From positions 1-38,499 of the forward strand of contig CALDPX010000006.1 of NCBI GenBank assembly GCA_937911745.1: 38,499 nt of DNA, in the 5' to 3' direction. Shown here one piece after another: positions 37,100-38,499 of this stretch; position 1 is the stretch's first letter, and every line of letters starts with the position of its first letter. Source of the stretch: an uncultured Alistipes sp. (GTDB lineage Bacteria > Bacteroidota > Bacteroidia > Bacteroidales > Rikenellaceae). A model generated the notes under the pieces. That model was not told the origin of the DNA. It did not search any database and saw nothing but the letters and a program-made list of their open reading frames with translations. The position numbers and the translations under genes are program-made.

Positions 37100-38499
37100 T
37101 TACTTGATACCAATGGAACTACCGGTAACGGTATGACCATCTAACGACAACGATGCGATTGTGGAGTTGCTAGACTGCCAACCATTACCATTGTGAATGA
37201 TATAAGTGAGTTTCTTGCCAGCCAAAGATGCGGGAAGGTCGTAGTGCCAAGTGTAGTTACCATCTGAAATCATGAGAGCAGCAGTGTCGAAATCTTTGCT
37301 ATTTACAGATGCATCGGTATCCCAAATGTAAATGCGACTAGTTTGACCCCACCATTGTTTGGAGTTAGCTGTGTTAAGTTGGAAAACCAATCTAATAAAT
37401 TGTTCTACCAAGTTGATGTTTGCACCATCTTTTGCAATAGTTACATTGCCCTCCGAAGTTTTAGTGCCATTCGAGAGTGTGTACGAAAGCGACTCGCCAA
37501 TATAATCGCCACTCACTGCAAATACATTACCTGTTACGGTTGCATTCTCCACTACAACATTTTCGCCACTCTTCAAAGTGATGTAGAGGGGGCTCCAATT
37601 AGCCTCGTTGTTGATGGTAATGTTTACAGTGAGGTCGGTGTACTCCTCTACGCATACATACTTAACTTTATTAGAGCCATTGAAATAGATGTCGAACTTA
37701 CCATTTTTGGCAGCCTTCATATTTTGGCTGTCTTTAGTCACTACATCAACTTCTGTATCGGTAGCCAATACACCAGCACTTGCTAAGCCATAACTAACAT
37801 CCCAGCTGTTGTCTTTGACAATCTTAAACGCATCCGACTTGTAGAGTTCGACACCTTTTGCTACAACCCAACCATCTGCTATGCTGTACATCGGAACAGC
37901 CTTGTCAGCATCGGTAGCCCAACCTTGGAACGAACCTACCACGCTGTATGCCGACTTCTGCATTGCCAACTCGCCGAGATCGTAGATCTTCTTAGCTTCG
38001 AGAGTGTTCTCCTTCGAAGTTTTGATAGTCTCGCCATCGATGGCGTAGGTAATAGTGGTAGTTGCGGGGTTGATAGCAACATACTGATCCTCGCCAGTAG
38101 CAATGATGTGGAATGTGGTGCCGTCTGTTGTGCTGAAAATCTCTGCACTTGCGGTGAGTGTTACTGCGACACCCTCGGTGGCTGTGAATTTCAAGAAAGC
38201 GTTCTGAACCTCAAAACATTTGTTGCCACTTTCGAGGTCTGCGAAGGTGCCTTTGTAGTAGAGCCATGCACCTGCGGTACCTGCCTCGGAGTCGATTGCG
38301 CCATCGTTATTGTTCGAGTAACTTGCAATAATCTCATCAGCCTCTTTGATTGCGTTCAAACCATCTTCGGTGCAGGTGAAGACGCTGTTGCCGCTGTTCT
38401 TAAAAAAGCTTACCCTATCTTTGGTGCCATCGTTCCAATTGATTACGATGGTGTCATCGTCGTCCCAAATGGTTTGCTTGTCGAGGAGGTCGGTCTTGG
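37100..38499 (-). CDS. SusE/SusF-like glycan-binding surface protein, N-terminus cut by the window edge
   Basis: The frame is open from 37100 to the right edge (codons at 38360-38497 continue with no stop), so the true start lies outside. Over 460 residues are visible. An internal unit SVVGSFQGWATDADKAVPMY followed by WVVAKGVELYKSDAFKIVKDNSWDVSYG resembles the starch-binding modules of SusE/SusF outer-membrane lipoproteins. The C-terminal 100 residues (WGQTSRIYIWDTD, then YTWHYDLPASLAGKKLTYIIHNGNGWQS) resemble a CBM26-like starch-binding module, with surface Trp residues likely to stack on sugars. It should bind alpha-glucan at the cell surface. The rest of a polysaccharide-utilisation locus is expected beyond the window. 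Confidence 0.75.
   Translation of the reverse strand, partial: KTDLLDKQTIWDDDDTIVINWNDGTKDRVSFFKNSGNSVFTCTEDGLNAIKEADEIIASYSNNNDGAIDSEAGTAGAWLYYKGTFADLESGNKCFEVQNAFLKFTATEGVAVTLTASAEIFSTTDGTTFHIIATGEDQYVAINPATTTITYAIDGETIKTSKENTLEAKKIYDLGELAMQKSAYSVVGSFQGWATDADKAVPMYSIADGWVVAKGVELYKSDAFKIVKDNSWDVSYGLASAGVLATDTEVDVVTKDSQNMKAAKNGKFDIYFNGSNKVKYVCVEEYTDLTVNITINNEANWSPLYITLKSGENVVVENATVTGNVFAVSGDYIGESLSYTLSNGTKTSEGNVTIAKDGANINLVEQFIRLVFQLNTANSKQWWGQTSRIYIWDTDASVNSKDFDTAALMISDGNYTWHYDLPASLAGKKLTYIIHNGNGWQSSNSTIASLSLDGHTVTGSSIGIK

Noticed and set aside
38357..38359. Start of the last gene at a TTG near 38359
   Set aside because: The frame remains open to the window edge, so this is an internal Leu codon of a truncated gene.

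Overview
The window reads as a chromosomal segment of a Bacteroidales bacterium. The evidence is (i) Bacteroidetes-type promoters, a TTTG box about 19-21 bases before TAnnTTTG, in front of many genes; (ii) families largely confined to Bacteroidetes (DUF4270 and DUF4294 proteins, a SusE/SusF-like carbohydrate-binding surface protein, a short GT5-domain protein, a free-standing four-helix-bundle 'suffix' protein); and (iii) many lipoproteins with an acidic stretch after the lipid-bearing Cys. A Rikenellaceae/Alistipes-like source is my guess from the style of the intergenic repeats, not something the sequence proves.

Layout. 1-2847 (+): uppP-truB, then queA. 3292-3839 (+): a small lipocalin-like lipoprotein. 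3898-5736 (-): an MsbA-like ABC exporter, divergent from trpS (5886, +), which is followed by a CLC transporter (+), an AT-rich four-helix-bundle gene bracketed by inverted heptad repeats, a GT4 glycosyltransferase and a three-repeat lipoprotein (to 11803). 11885-19377 (-): a housekeeping run read as trkA, a GH3-family enzyme, a deoxynucleoside kinase, an RsmF-like rRNA methyltransferase, a MATE transporter and era. 19495 (+): a small Cys-rich membrane protein. 20004-20483 (-): tRNA-Glu, rpsT, tRNA-His. 20565-23518 (-): a siderophore/cobalamin-type ABC importer (lipoprotein, permease, ATPase). Then desulfoferrodoxin (-), tRNA-Met (-), a K+-channel-like protein (+), thiL (-) divergent from adk (+), a PPi-type phosphofructokinase (-), a DUF4294 protein (+), topA (-), a GT5-domain protein overlapping a DUF4270 lipoprotein (-), and an operon of four-helix-suffix protein, RNase Z and an outer-membrane protein (-). 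The right edge cuts a SusE/F-like glycan-binding protein (-).

The most unusual content is non-coding. A modular family of oriented hairpin repeats follows the stop codons of queA, the small membrane protein gene, topA and pfp. The inner loop motif is conserved while the outer stems differ between copies yet stay self-complementary, and in three genes the repeat begins in or overlaps the stop codon. A second two-hairpin family follows the stop codons of the deoxynucleoside kinase and desulfoferrodoxin genes, with compensatory stem changes. A third, short hairpin family lies just upstream of uppP and era. Several unrelated 7-bp minisatellites sit at gene boundaries. One pair brackets the four-helix-bundle gene and another lies in the importer promoter. 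No phage, transposase, CRISPR array or restriction system is visible.
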